NCBI GenBank assembly: GCA_017397655.1
Contig: JAFQIG010000014.1
Location: forward strand, 62,001-126,000
DNA length: 64,000 nt
Direction of reading: 5' to 3'
Origin: Clostridia bacterium
GTDB taxonomy: Bacteria; Bacillota; Clostridia; Oscillospirales; Acutalibacteraceae
In this document: piece after piece, positions 35,152 through 44,368 of the stretch
Layout: every line of letters starts with the position of its first letter
Numbering within the stretch: the stretch's first letter is position 1
The notes under the pieces: model-generated
Seen by the model: the letters and a program-made list of their open reading frames with translations, nothing else
What the model was told of the DNA's origin: nothing
The model's database searches: none
Translations under genes and position numbers: made by a program

Positions 35152-35168
35152 AAAATTTTAAAAATCCA

Positions 35169-35197
35169 TTGTAATTCGCAACATAATGGTATATAAT
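35169..35197 (+). promoter_or_regulatory. Promoter for ireB
   Basis: TTGTAA (35169-35174), 17-base spacer, TATAAT (35192-35197), about 34 bases before the ireB start. Confidence 0.65.
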
Positions 35198-35230
35198 ACT
35201 AATAATAGTTTGTTTTAAGAGGTGATTATA

Positions 35231-35479
35231 GTGACTGATAAGACGATTAAGTTTTCGATCAAGGATGAGCACGAGACAGAGGTGCGCCGTACACTTGTAG
35301 CGGTGTATGAAGCATTGAGTGAAAAAGGGTATAATCCCATCAGTCAGATTGTAGGTTATATCCTGTCAGAGGATCCTACCTATATCACTACTCACAACAA
35401 TGCACGCAGTCTTGTCCGCCGTATTGACAGAGATGAGCTTCTTCAGATTCTTGTCAAGGAATATCTCGGCATTGATTAA
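35231..35479 (+). CDS. ireB: IreB/UPF0297 family small regulatory protein
   Basis: An 82-residue protein with the strongly conserved UPF0297 motif [39 protein letters not shown] (described here by its parts: YNPI, QIVGY, DPTYIT, NNAR). In Enterococcus, IreB is a substrate of the IreK Ser/Thr kinase and affects cephalosporin tolerance. GTG 35231 was chosen because AAGAGGTG lies 6 bases upstream and the sequence DKTIKF aligns with family N termini; another GTG at 35222 is part of that site. The usual partner ruvX is not adjacent. Confidence 0.92.
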   Translation: MTDKTIKFSIKDEHETEVRRTLVAVYEALSEKGYNPISQIVGYILSEDPTYITTHNNARSLVRRIDRDELLQILVKEYLGID

Positions 35480-35514
35480 GATTGTTCCATTTTTCAGCGA
35501 AAGGATGTTTTATT

Positions 35515-35808
35515 TTGGCTAAGAAAAGCGAGTTCCTCACATATAAGGGAAAGCCGCTTGTACGTAAAGACGGCACAATCTATTACGGACATCCTGCAGA
35601 TCCTTATGTTGTTATTCTGCAGATCACAAGCACTAAAGAGTTTGCCGATATGACAATAGCCGACAGAGTTGTTGTTCAGTTGGTTTCGACCGATCCCGAC
35701 GTACGTCCCCGTGACCGTATTGTCAAAAAGGCTGAAAAGCACGGTCTGTACAATGCTATGGATATCGGTACCGTATGGCTTGAAAGAGCTTTAAACAAAA
35801 ACGCTTAA
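35515..35808 (+). CDS. Conserved small protein, unknown
   Basis: A 97-residue soluble protein. The central part (YYGHPADPYVVILQI, VVVQLVSTDPDVRPRDRIVKKAEK) looks like an alpha/beta fold with a charged surface. The start is the TTG at 35515 (MAKKSEF), with GAAAGGA 9 bases upstream; an ATG at 35505 is out of frame. It follows ireB by 35 bases and has a hairpin behind it. I recognise no function; this position after ireB is occupied by various small proteins in Clostridia. Confidence 0.65.
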   Translation: MAKKSEFLTYKGKPLVRKDGTIYYGHPADPYVVILQITSTKEFADMTIADRVVVQLVSTDPDVRPRDRIVKKAEKHGLYNAMDIGTVWLERALNKNA

Positions 35809-35810
35809 AA

Positions 35811-35848
35811 CAAAGGCTGAAGCAAGATTGATTTTTGCTTCAGCTTTG
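35811..35848 (+). terminator. Hairpin between the small protein and mtaB
   Basis: CAAAGGCTGAAGCAA pairs with TTGCTTCAGCTTTG (one bulge). No U-run follows the stem, so it is a weak terminator or mRNA-stabilising hairpin. Confidence 0.5.
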
Positions 35849-35868
35849 CAATTTCAGGAGTCATTGAT

Positions 35869-37152
35869 ATGAAAGTAGCCATTTTCACTCTTGGCTGTAA
35901 AGTTAATCAGTATGAGTCGCAGGTGATCTGTGAGTTGCTCGAAAAAGGCGGTTTCACGGTTGTCGATTCCGACGAAACGGCAGATATTTACATAGTCAAT
36001 TCGTGTACGGTGACAAGCGAGAGCGACAGAAAAAACCGTCAGGCGGTAAGACGTTTTAAGCGTCGTAATCCCGATTCGATTGTGGTATTGACGGGATGTA
36101 TGCCGCAAGCGTATCCCGATGACTGTAAAAAGCTTAACGAAGCTGATATCGTTCTCGGAAACAGATCGAACCACCTTATCGTTGAAGCAATAAACGAATA
36201 CTTGCAAAAGAATGAGAGATGTATTCTGACAAGTGAGCATAAAACAGGTGATGAGTTTGTTCCGTGTCGGATAAATTCTTTCCGTGCCAGAACCCGTGCA
36301 GAAATCAAGATCGAGGACGGATGCAACAGATTTTGTTCATACTGTGCCATTCCGTATGCAAGGGGAAGAGTCAGATCAAAGAAAATTTCCGATATCAGGG
36401 AAGAATCAAAAGCACTTGCTGAAGCGGGATTTTGCGAGATAGTTCTTGTCGGAATAAATCTTTCCGCATACCGTGACGGAGAAAACGATCTGTGTGATGC
36501 GATAAAAGCAGCATCCGAAAGCGACGGAATACTGAGAGTCCGCTTAGGTTCGCTTGAACCGAATTATCTGACCGATTCGATTATTGAAAGAATGGCAGAA
36601 TGTAAAAAGCTTTGTCCGCAGTTTCACATATCGCTTCAAAGCGGATGCGACAAGACCTTAAAAGCGATGAACCGTCATTACACAAGCGAAGAGTATTACC
36701 GCATCTGTAAAAAGATAAGAGAAGTTTTTGACGGTGCATCTGTTACAACTGACGTTATGACGGGCTTCCCCGGTGAGACGGATACAGATTTTGAAGAATC
36801 GCTTGAATTTGTCAAAAAGATAGGCTTTGAAAAAGTTCACGTATTTCCGTATTCTGTAAGAACGGGAACAAAGGCGGCTTCAATGGACGGTCAGAATGAA
36901 AAATCCGTCAAGGAAGCGAGAGCAAAGGTTATGTCTGAGGAGACGGAAAAAATCCGTAAAGACTTTCTTAAAAAACAGATTGGCAAGACGCTTTCTGTGC
37001 TTATTGAAGAGTTACGTGATGGAGCATATCACGAGGGCTTCACCGCAAACTATACGCCCGTAAAGGTGTTTGGCGAATGTCCCGACAGCGGTATTGTAAA
37101 TGTCAGAATTACCGATACGGATGATGAAAGCTGTATCGGAAATGCAATATAA
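35869..37152 (+). CDS. mtaB: tRNA t6A37 methylthiotransferase MtaB
   Basis: A 427-residue radical-SAM methylthiotransferase. N-terminal UPF0004 domain with FTLGCKVNQYES, VNSCTVTSESDRK and VLTGCMPQ (three cluster cysteines), the radical-SAM motif CNRFCSYCAIPYARG (C-x3-C-x2-C) and a C-terminal TRAM-like region. The CKVNQYES form marks the MtaB subgroup, which makes ms2t6A at position 37 of tRNAs reading ANN codons. GGAG precedes the ATG. It ends at a strong bidirectional terminator. Confidence 0.93.
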   Translation: MKVAIFTLGCKVNQYESQVICELLEKGGFTVVDSDETADIYIVNSCTVTSESDRKNRQAVRRFKRRNPDSIVVLTGCMPQAYPDDCKKLNEADIVLGNRSNHLIVEAINEYLQKNERCILTSEHKTGDEFVPCRINSFRARTRAEIKIEDGCNRFCSYCAIPYARGRVRSKKISDIREESKALAEAGFCEIVLVGINLSAYRDGENDLCDAIKAASESDGILRVRLGSLEPNYLTDSIIERMAECKKLCPQFHISLQSGCDKTLKAMNRHYTSEEYYRICKKIREVFDGASVTTDVMTGFPGETDTDFEESLEFVKKIGFEKVHVFPYSVRTGTKAASMDGQNEKSVKEARAKVMSEETEKIRKDFLKKQIGKTLSVLIEELRDGAYHEGFTANYTPVKVFGECPDSGIVNVRITDTDDESCIGNAI

Positions 37153-37197
37153 AACAGCGTTGAGATTTCTTTTAGAATTCTCAACGCTGTTTTTTTA
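37151..37197. terminator. Bidirectional terminator between mtaB and the GH2 gene
   Basis: Stem AAAACAGCGTTGAGA / TCTCAACGCTGTTTT followed by T-run on the plus strand and preceded by an A-run equivalent on the minus strand. Confidence 0.88.
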
Positions 37198-38919
37198 ATC
37201 TTCTATAGCTGCTTTTCTTGAATTTACTTCTTTGAAGAAGGACATATCAAACTTTGCTTCTCTTTCGTAAGTGTAGAAGCCGTTGATTTCTTGCTCTACA
37301 TCGTAAAGCTGAGTGTAGCAGAATCCGCACATATACTTGTTATCAAGAAGAACATCCGTAAGTCCCTTGTAACGCGCTTTGAACTCTTCTTCCGTCTTGG
37401 GAGCTTCACCGTAGCCCCAACCGTCGGATTGTTCTTTTGTCCATCTGATTCCGCCGTATTCGCTGAGGAATACAGGCTCGCCACGCCAGGTCTGACGGTC
37501 TCTGCCGTTACGCTTCTGAGTACGGTCATACAGAACGCCTTCGTTGTTGAGCTTGTCGTAATTCTCTTTAAAGGTTTCAACGTTCTGATCGTAATCGTGA
37601 ACGTCAAAAATATCGGTTTCTACGTGGAAGTTACCGCTGGTATCAATGCAGGGACGTGTCTTGTCGATCTCTTTTGTAACCTTATAGATAATGCGAAGAA
37701 GATCATCCCACTGTTTGCGGAGCTCATAGTCCCACGTTTCGTTGAAGGGACACCAACCGATGATCGAAGGATGGTTAAAGTCACGGTTGACGGCTTCGAC
37801 CCACTCGTAATAAACAGATGCTATTGCCTTGGGATTGGAATAATCAATACCCCAGTTGGGATATTCGCCCCATGCAAGATATCCGAGACGGTCACAGTGA
37901 TAAAGGAATCTCGGCTCAAAGACTTTTTCGTGAAGTCTTGCACCGTTGAAGCCTGCAGCAAGTGAAAGCTCTATATCCCTGACAAGTGCGGCATCGTCCT
38001 TTGCTGTGTAGATACCGTCGGGATAGAAGCCCTGATCAAGAACAAGACGCATGAAAACGCTTCTGTCATTGAGCATAAACTTCCAGCCGTCCATACGGAC
38101 ATTACGCAGACCGAAGTAGCTCTTTACGCAGTCATCACCGAAGGTGAGTCTGAGATCATAAAGGTTGCCCTGACCGAGATCCCATACATGGATTTCGGAA
38201 AGATTGATCGTACCGCATACCATTTCACCGTTTGCATCTCTTTGGAAAGAGCCGACTGCTTTTCCGTCAAAGAAAGCTTCTGCCCTGAAGGTGCCGTATC
38301 CGCAGACATCAGCCTGAATCTCGGCAGTACCTGCCTTATAATCGGGGAAAATCTTAACAGATTTAATATAGCTTTTCGGTGTGAACTCCAACCATACTGT
38401 CTGCCAGATACCTGTAGTTCTTGTATAGAAGCATCCCCATGATTCGTGGCGGTAGCTTTGCTTGCCTGTGGGGATAAGATTGTTTCTTGTGTCATCTTCG
38501 GCACAGACGGTGATAACGTTGTCACCCTCTTTTACGTAGTCGGTAATATCAAATCCGAAACGCACATATCCGCCCTTGTGAGAGCCGACTTCCTTGCCGT
38601 TAACGTAGACAAAAGCTTCATAGTCAACTGCACCGAAGTTAAGAAAAACTCTGCCGTCAAGCTTTTCTTTCGGAATATTTACAACCTTTCTGTACCAGAC
38701 GGCTGCCATAAAATCTTTAAAGCCGATACCTGACAGCGAGCTTTCGGGACAGAAGGGAACAATGATTTTTGAAGAAAGAGAATCAGCTTCATAAAGCTTT
38801 CTTTCTCTGCCGCTTGCACTGTGATCAATCTCAAATTCCCATTCACCGTTAAGATTTATCCAGTCGGTACGTTCAAATTGAGGTTCGGGATATTCGGGTC
38901 TCGGAATAAATGTGCTCAT
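37195..38919 (-). CDS. GH2 glycosidase (beta-galactosidase/beta-glucuronidase-like)
   Basis: A 574-residue GH2 enzyme. Sugar-binding jelly-roll (about 15-180), immunoglobulin-like domain (about 183-275) and TIM barrel (about 276-574). The catalytic acid is Glu394 in CPFNETWDYE and the nucleophile Glu487 in EPVFLSEYGG. Length fits the compact three-domain form without C-terminal extensions. No signal peptide. It is the last gene of the Lrp-alr-ROK-SIS operon and starts 12 bases after the SIS gene. Exact sugar specificity cannot be read. Confidence 0.9.
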   Translation of the reverse strand: MSTFIPRPEYPEPQFERTDWINLNGEWEFEIDHSASGRERKLYEADSLSSKIIVPFCPESSLSGIGFKDFMAAVWYRKVVNIPKEKLDGRVFLNFGAVDYEAFVYVNGKEVGSHKGGYVRFGFDITDYVKEGDNVITVCAEDDTRNNLIPTGKQSYRHESWGCFYTRTTGIWQTVWLEFTPKSYIKSVKIFPDYKAGTAEIQADVCGYGTFRAEAFFDGKAVGSFQRDANGEMVCGTINLSEIHVWDLGQGNLYDLRLTFGDDCVKSYFGLRNVRMDGWKFMLNDRSVFMRLVLDQGFYPDGIYTAKDDAALVRDIELSLAAGFNGARLHEKVFEPRFLYHCDRLGYLAWGEYPNWGIDYSNPKAIASVYYEWVEAVNRDFNHPSIIGWCPFNETWDYELRKQWDDLLRIIYKVTKEIDKTRPCIDTSGNFHVETDIFDVHDYDQNVETFKENYDKLNNEGVLYDRTQKRNGRDRQTWRGEPVFLSEYGGIRWTKEQSDGWGYGEAPKTEEEFKARYKGLTDVLLDNKYMCGFCYTQLYDVEQEINGFYTYEREAKFDMSFFKEVNSRKAAIED

Positions 38920-38931
38920 ATCGGTTCTCCT

Positions 38932-39564
38932 TTATTTAAAAAATCTTGTTTCGATCGCTGCACAAAGTGCGTGATATACGGGAAGAGTGAGCTCCTGCAC
39001 TTTATAAACATCTGTTTCGGGGAGGCGGATACACAGCGTACAACAGTCAAGAAGCTTACCACCGTTTTTACCTGTGATGCCGATACTGTCAATTCCGACA
39101 GCATTAGCGGTTTTAACGGCATTGACAACATTTGTCGAATTGCCTGAAGTGCTGAGTGCAATAAGCAGATCGGGACTGTTTTTGGAATATGCCCAAACCT
39201 GCTGGGCAAAGACAAGATCGGGATCAACATCGTTGCAAAAAGCGGTCATCAGTGCGGAATGAGCCGAAAGTGATATTGCAGGCAAACCGCCCTGAAGCTT
39301 CTTTGCGATATCCGTACCGCCTTCGATTCCATCAAAAAACTCAATATCATCATCGGAAAGCGGTCTTTTAAGGTTGAAGCCTTTCATAAGCTCGCCTACG
39401 ATGTGATCGGCATCGGCAGAGCTTCCGCCGTTACCGCAGATCAGGATTTTGCCGTATGCGTCATAGCAGTCACACATCAGCTCGTAGGCGGTATAAAGCT
39501 CGTCACGGATTACTTTAAGTGACGGGTATCTTTCAAACAGTGTATCAAAAATTTTATCAACCAT
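38932..39564 (-). CDS. SIS-domain phosphosugar isomerase, GmhA-like
   Basis: A 210-residue single SIS domain. ILICGNGGSSADADHIVGE and LIALSTSGNSTNVVNA are the two phosphosugar-binding loops, as in sedoheptulose-7-phosphate isomerase GmhA and related DiaA proteins; AISLSAHSALMTAFCNDV is also typical of that group. It overlaps the ROK kinase by 8 bases and precedes GH2, so it may act on a sugar phosphate made by the kinase. A true heptose pathway is not visible here, so the substrate is open. Confidence 0.82.
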   Translation of the reverse strand: MVDKIFDTLFERYPSLKVIRDELYTAYELMCDCYDAYGKILICGNGGSSADADHIVGELMKGFNLKRPLSDDDIEFFDGIEGGTDIAKKLQGGLPAISLSAHSALMTAFCNDVDPDLVFAQQVWAYSKNSPDLLIALSTSGNSTNVVNAVKTANAVGIDSIGITGKNGGKLLDCCTLCIRLPETDVYKVQELTLPVYHALCAAIETRFFK

Positions 39565-40516
39565 TCAATGCCTCCAATCCTGCGACAGCAACGCCTATTG
39601 CCGCATAATCACCTATAGTATCGGAAAGTTGTGCAGGCAGTATTTCACATACCGAATACGACAGGGGAAGGGCTTCTTCTTTTATGATCTGCATCATTCT
39701 GTCTTTAAGAAGATCGCCCGAACGCTCATAAATGCTTCCGATGACGATTGCCTGCGGATTAATAATATCAATAATAACCGAAAGACCTCTGCCGAGCATC
39801 TCGGCACACTTGTCATAAACGGATATCGAAAACTCATCACCGTTCTTTGCGGCAACGGCAACAGCCTTTGCCGACATATCATCTGTTGTCAGCACGGTCT
39901 GCGGATGTGTTTTATCATACATTGATCTTGCAAGACGCTCGATACCGCCACCGCTGCAAAAGCCCTCAAAGGAGCCGTTTTTGCCGTAACCGACAGGACC
40001 GTCAGAAGCTAATCTTATGTGACCGACTTCGCCTGCCATATCATTTGTACCGCTGTAAAGACGGTTATCAAGGATCAGTCCTGCACCCATACCTGTACCG
40101 AAGGTCAGAAAGACCATATTGCGGTAGCCTTTACCTGCACCGAACTTCCATTCGGCAACAGCACAGGCATTTGCATCATTCTGTAAAAAGACGGGTATAC
40201 CGTATCTGTCGCTGAAGATTTTACATATGGGAACATTGTCCCAATCGGGAAGGTTCGGGGGACGCTTGATAACGCCCGAAACGCTGTCAAGAGGACCTCC
40301 GCAGCTTATTCCGACAGCATCAAAGCGACGGTCGGGATAACGGATTTTCAAGTTATCTATTGACTCGAAAAACTTCTCAAAAACGCCTTGCCAGCCGTTA
40401 CATTCTGCTGTTGAAAAAGAGATTTTGTCAAAAATCTCAGGCATATCACCGTCGTTAAGAGACGCTGAAACAACGGCACATTTGGTACCGCCTATATCAA
40501 GTCCGATCAGATACAC
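39557..40516 (-). CDS. ROK-family sugar kinase
   Basis: A 319-residue kinase. N-terminal ATP/phosphate motif LDIGGTKCAVV, catalytic region LQNDANACAVAEWKFGAG, FLTFGTGMGAGLI and EVGHIRL. The zinc-binding cysteine cluster usual in ROK proteins (CxCGxxGCxE) is replaced by GPVGYGKNGSFEGFC, so the structural zinc is probably lost. I start at GTG 40516, 8 bases after AAAGGG; an in-frame GTG at 40525 touches that site. It lies between alr and the SIS gene and probably phosphorylates a hexose or aminosugar. Confidence 0.85.
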   Translation of the reverse strand: MYLIGLDIGGTKCAVVSASLNDGDMPEIFDKISFSTAECNGWQGVFEKFFESIDNLKIRYPDRRFDAVGISCGGPLDSVSGVIKRPPNLPDWDNVPICKIFSDRYGIPVFLQNDANACAVAEWKFGAGKGYRNMVFLTFGTGMGAGLILDNRLYSGTNDMAGEVGHIRLASDGPVGYGKNGSFEGFCSGGGIERLARSMYDKTHPQTVLTTDDMSAKAVAVAAKNGDEFSISVYDKCAEMLGRGLSVIIDIINPQAIVIGSIYERSGDLLKDRMMQIIKEEALPLSYSVCEILPAQLSDTIGDYAAIGVAVAGLEALNG

Positions 40517-40528
40517 AGCACTCACCCT

Positions 40529-41680
40529 TTATAAAAGATAGTCTACAGTCCAACGCTTGTCACCCTGCTTGTAGACTCTTGTAACACGTCTTGTGATTCT
40601 GCAGGGCAGCTCGTAATTGAAGCTGCAAGCAGGATCGGCAACATCCTCCATAGTGAGAGAAGCATCACCGTCAGTGCCGACAAGAACGACGGTATCGCCC
40701 TCTTTGATACAGGGGATGTCGGTAACATCTACCATCAAAAAATCCATACAGACTCTGCCTACTACAGGGGCAAAGTGTCCGTTGATTATAACCTTGCCTT
40801 TGTTTGAAAGACATCTCGGATAACCGTCGGCATAACCTACGGGGATAGTGGCTATAATCATATCTTCGGTTGCTTCAAAAGTACCGCCGTAGCTGATCTG
40901 ACGACCTTTCTGAAGCTTTTTGACATAAAAAACAGTTGAGTACCAGCTCATAACGGGTTTAAGATCAAGGAGTGATCTGTCAACCTCTTTGCTGGGATAC
41001 AGTCCGTATGTAACGATGCCCGAACGAACCATATCAAAGCTGTCATCAAAGTTCATAATGGCTGCAGAGTTATTGATATGCTTTATCGGGATGTATATGT
41101 TTTTTTCTTCAAGCATCGAAATGAATGAAGAAAAAAGCTCTTTCTGAGCTATTGCACGGGTCAGATCGTTTTCGTCGGATTCGGCAAAATGGCTGAAGAT
41201 ACCTTCAGCTTCAATAAACGGAAGAGCGGTTATTCTGCTGATAAGATCAACGCTTTCTTCACACGGTTCAAGTCCGATTCTGCTCATCCCCGTATCAACG
41301 GCAATGTGGAATTTTGCACTTTTTTGCTGCTTTGATGCTTCACGGGACAGCTCGACAGCTTTATCAAAAGTAAAAACAGGAATACGTATATCGTATTTTA
41401 CCGCATCGGAAATATCGTTTTTATCACTGTAGCCGAGTACAAGAATCGGATTGCCGATACCTGCAAGACGAAGCTGTACACCCTCCGGGACACTTGCAAC
41501 TCCGAAAAAATCGGTTTTGTCACAGAGAGCTTTTGAAACCTCAACAGCGCCGTGACCGTAGGCATCAGCCTTGACAACGGTTAACAGCTTTGTGCTTTCC
41601 GGTATTCTGTTTCTGACACAGCCGATGTTGTGTACAACTGCATCAAGATCAATTTCAATATGGGTTCTGCCGTAATTCAT
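40529..41680 (-). CDS. alr: Alanine racemase
   Basis: A 383-residue PLP enzyme giving D-alanine for peptidoglycan. The PLP lysine is Lys37 in VVKADAYGHG; the second catalytic residue is Tyr264 in RQISYGGTF. HFAESDE, GMSRIGL and the MVRSGIVTYGLYPS loop are family features. It starts 24 bases after the Lrp gene and ends 12 bases before the ROK kinase, so it lies in a sugar operon rather than beside nnr/mazF as in many relatives. Confidence 0.95.
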   Translation of the reverse strand: MNYGRTHIEIDLDAVVHNIGCVRNRIPESTKLLTVVKADAYGHGAVEVSKALCDKTDFFGVASVPEGVQLRLAGIGNPILVLGYSDKNDISDAVKYDIRIPVFTFDKAVELSREASKQQKSAKFHIAVDTGMSRIGLEPCEESVDLISRITALPFIEAEGIFSHFAESDENDLTRAIAQKELFSSFISMLEEKNIYIPIKHINNSAAIMNFDDSFDMVRSGIVTYGLYPSKEVDRSLLDLKPVMSWYSTVFYVKKLQKGRQISYGGTFEATEDMIIATIPVGYADGYPRCLSNKGKVIINGHFAPVVGRVCMDFLMVDVTDIPCIKEGDTVVLVGTDGDASLTMEDVADPACSFNYELPCRITRRVTRVYKQGDKRWTVDYLL

Positions 41681-41704
41681 TAGTTACACTTCCATAAAGG
41701 ATAA

Positions 41705-42160
41705 TCATTCATCGGTAGAGGGAATATATGAATACTCATTTTTGACGGTTTTTAAAACTACGTGTGTGTTTGTTGCGGATACACCCTTAAAGCCCTTGAT
41801 AGCACGGTGTATCTGCTCAAGATCGTCAGAGTCATTTGCATAAATACGGATAAGAAAATCAAATTCGCCTGTCAGATAATGACACGCAACAACGTTTTTG
41901 TTTTCCTTGATAAAATCGGTGAAGGTCTGATAATACATAGGATGCTCAAGACTGATTTCCATCAGAGCTTCAAGACCCATACCGATTTTTTCCTGATTGA
42001 TTCTGACGGTATACTGCTCGATAACACCTGTACTTTCAAGCTTTTTGATGCGTTCTATAACAGATGAAACAGACAAAGAGACGCTTTCTGCAATATGCGA
42101 AGCGGTTTCTCTTGCATTCTTTTGTAAAAGGCTCAGTACCTTAAAATCCAACTTATCCAT
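41705..42160 (-). CDS. Lrp/AsnC-family transcriptional regulator
   Basis: A 151-residue regulator. N-terminal winged HTH (LQKNARETASHIAESVSLS, SSVIERIKKLESTGVI) and C-terminal RAM/AsnC ligand-binding domain (HYLTGEFDFLIRIYANDSDDL). Such proteins form octamers and respond to amino acids. It is the first gene of the operon that includes alr, so alanine is a plausible effector (inference). Good promoter upstream; GGGAG before the ATG. Confidence 0.92.
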   Translation of the reverse strand: MDKLDFKVLSLLQKNARETASHIAESVSLSVSSVIERIKKLESTGVIEQYTVRINQEKIGMGLEALMEISLEHPMYYQTFTDFIKENKNVVACHYLTGEFDFLIRIYANDSDDLEQIHRAIKGFKGVSATNTHVVLKTVKNEYSYIPSTDE

Positions 42161-42190
42161 ATAAGTCTCCCTTAAAAAGTATCTGCATTA

Positions 42191-42219
42191 ATTATATATG
42201 TTTTATTAATATTCGTCAA
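42191..42219 (-). promoter_or_regulatory. Promoter of the Lrp-alr-ROK-SIS-GH2 operon
   Basis: Minus strand: TTGACG (42219-42214), 17-base spacer, TATAAT (42196-42191), about 31 bases before the Lrp start codon. Confidence 0.75.
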
Positions 42220-42258
42220 TCCATAGTTTACAATTTGAAGTCAAAAAGCTGATATGTG

Positions 42259-42287
42259 TTGAAAAAATCTTTGAAGTATAGTAAAAT
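42259..42287 (+). promoter_or_regulatory. Promoter of the LicD-IspD gene run
   Basis: TTGAAA (42259-42264), 17-base spacer, TAAAAT (42282-42287), 33 bases before the GTG start. Confidence 0.65.
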
Positions 42288-42319
42288 ATAGTGAAAAGTT
42301 TTAATGTGAGGTGGTATGC

Positions 42320-44368
42320 GTGTCCGAAAATATTTCAGTAAAGTGCGGTATTACTTTTATTTGCAAGGATCTGAGTTCGACCGAATATGCTCAATGTGCA
42401 GTTCTGATGAACTATCTTGTCGGTACAGGCTACACGGTAAATCTTATTACCGATGAAAGACCCAAGGGTAACGAGTTTCGGTATGACTACAGAATTAATC
42501 ATTTCAGCGTAGACACACCTTTTCGTTTTATGCGAACAAGGCAGGAAATAATAGCTGACTTTGCAAAACGTTGTAACAGCTCGCTTTTTGTGCTGTTTAC
42601 ATCATCGGCATATATGTGTTCCGATTCACAGGTTTTACAAAGCTCAGGTTATAAAGTTGCGGTTGTTGAGGATCTGCCCTTGTTATCCGTTTTGAACTCA
42701 GCTTCTGCACAAAGATATAAAAGATATCTTGACGCCCTTTCCAAAGCGGATTCGGTTATATCTCTGTCTTATTCGGCTTTTACACATCTTAAAGAGAATA
42801 ACCTTGACAATGTTGTATATTCGCCTTATCTTGTTCCGTTTACATTCGGTGAGCTGTACGAGAATGACGATCCCGACAGTATTGCTTTGTTTTTTAAAGA
42901 TAAGTCGCTTACAACAGATAAGGTAAAAGAGGTTTTCTTGTTCGTAAAAGAAAACTGCCCTGATACCGAGCTGATTGTTCACGGCTTGAATGAAGCCGAT
43001 TATCCTGCAGATGAGGGTATCACCTTTACACAGGAAGGGTATATTGAGTTTATCTCAAGATGCAAAAAGGCGATGATTTTCAGTGCGGTACCGTATACAA
43101 ACGATATTGCCGTATCGCTTACTGCAAGAAGAATCCCGTTTGCATTTTTCTCCGGATACAGTGATTCTTCGCTTAATGCAAACTCAGCGGACAATCTTAT
43201 CATTCCTGAAGATGTAATTAGATTTACGCTTGACGATCAGAAGGAGCTTTGCAGTAAGATTGAACGCTTTTTTGAAAGCATCATGTCGGGCAAGGCGGAT
43301 AAAAATATTTTTGCTGATCCCGAATATGCTGATGACACCTTTATACAGTACTATAATTCACTTGCACAAAAGCATAAGCTTTCATCTGTGTCGGCTGAAT
43401 GCGATGCAACATCTTCACCGCTCAGACAGCTTATAAAGCTTCCGGTTGACTATTTTGAATATTCGGAAGGCAGACGCTACAAGAAGTACAGAATTCATCA
43501 GACATCGGACGAAACCGTCAGAAAGTGTCAGCTTCTTGCGCTTTATATGCTTGATGAGTTTGAGCGTATATGTAAAAAGCATTCTCTTCGCTATTATATA
43601 GCGGCAGGATCACTTCTGGGAGCCGTAAGACATTCCGGTGTAATTCCTTGGGATGACGATATTGATGTGACGATGCCACGACCCGATTATGAAGCGTTTA
43701 TCCGACTTGCACAAAAAGAGCTGCCCGACGACATAGCATTGCCAAAGCGTAATTTCCCATACGGATTTACCAGAATGATGATAAAAGATACAAAGGTCAA
43801 CCGTATAATCAGGCAAAACGGACCTCACGGAGTGTTTATGGATGTTTTGCCTATCGACGGTGCTGCACCGGATGAAGCGTCAGCCGAAAGACACGCTGAA
43901 GAAACAAAAAAGATACTGCGACTTATGCACGTAAGAGCGTTGCCGATACCGCAGCTTCATCTTACACGCTCAAGCGCAACGGCTTTGATATATCATACAA
44001 TTCTTAAGTGTATTCCCAAATCATTTTATTTGCACCGATGGAAGAAGATATACAGCAGATACAGCACGGAAAAGTCTGATTCGTGGATTTGTCTGCCGGG
44101 TACATACGGATATGAAAAAGAGTGCTTTCCGAAGGAATACTGGGGCGAGCCTGTAATGATGATGTACAACGGAACAATGCGTCCCGTGATGAAGGAATGG
44201 GAAGAATATCTTACACTTCACTACGGTGACTATATGCGGACACCTGCACTTCTTTTCAGAAGAACACACGGTTCGCTGTCAATAGAGCTCGGCAAGTATG
44301 AGAGTATGAGCATAGAAGAGCTTGAAAGCTATCTGAACAATAAGCGAAAGGAATCTGTTGATAAATGA
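42320..44368 (+). CDS. GT-B-like glycosyltransferase / LicD phosphotransferase fusion
   Basis: A 682-residue cytoplasmic protein. Residues about 1-350 look like a divergent GT-B glycosyltransferase: VKCGITFICKDLSSTEYA start, ADSVISLSYSAFTHL in the middle, VFLFVKENCPDTELIVHG starting a second Rossmann-like half. Residues about 383-682 are a LicD domain, with YYIAAGSLLGAVRHSG followed by VIPWDDDIDV (about 425-449), the nucleotidyltransferase-like core shared with fukutin. LicD proteins transfer phosphocholine or phospho-polyols from CDP donors to glycans. GTG 42320 has TGAGGTGG 5 bases upstream. Its stop overlaps the start of the cytidylyltransferase gene, which could make the CDP donor. Confidence 0.8.
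   Translation: MSENISVKCGITFICKDLSSTEYAQCAVLMNYLVGTGYTVNLITDERPKGNEFRYDYRINHFSVDTPFRFMRTRQEIIADFAKRCNSSLFVLFTSSAYMCSDSQVLQSSGYKVAVVEDLPLLSVLNSASAQRYKRYLDALSKADSVISLSYSAFTHLKENNLDNVVYSPYLVPFTFGELYENDDPDSIALFFKDKSLTTDKVKEVFLFVKENCPDTELIVHGLNEADYPADEGITFTQEGYIEFISRCKKAMIFSAVPYTNDIAVSLTARRIPFAFFSGYSDSSLNANSADNLIIPEDVIRFTLDDQKELCSKIERFFESIMSGKADKNIFADPEYADDTFIQYYNSLAQKHKLSSVSAECDATSSPLRQLIKLPVDYFEYSEGRRYKKYRIHQTSDETVRKCQLLALYMLDEFERICKKHSLRYYIAAGSLLGAVRHSGVIPWDDDIDVTMPRPDYEAFIRLAQKELPDDIALPKRNFPYGFTRMMIKDTKVNRIIRQNGPHGVFMDVLPIDGAAPDEASAERHAEETKKILRLMHVRALPIPQLHLTRSSATALIYHTILKCIPKSFYLHRWKKIYSRYSTEKSDSWICLPGTYGYEKECFPKEYWGEPVMMMYNGTMRPVMKEWEEYLTLHYGDYMRTPALLFRRTHGSLSIELGKYESMSIEELESYLNNKRKESVDK

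Noticed and set aside
35505..35514. ATG inside the leader of the 97-residue gene as its start
   Set aside because: It is out of frame with the protein; the TTG at 35515 has correct spacing to GAAAGGA.
42320..43470. The N-terminal half of the LicD protein as a second LicD or a sensor domain
   Set aside because: The pattern of alternating strands and helices in two halves fits GT-B better, although no catalytic motif is clear.
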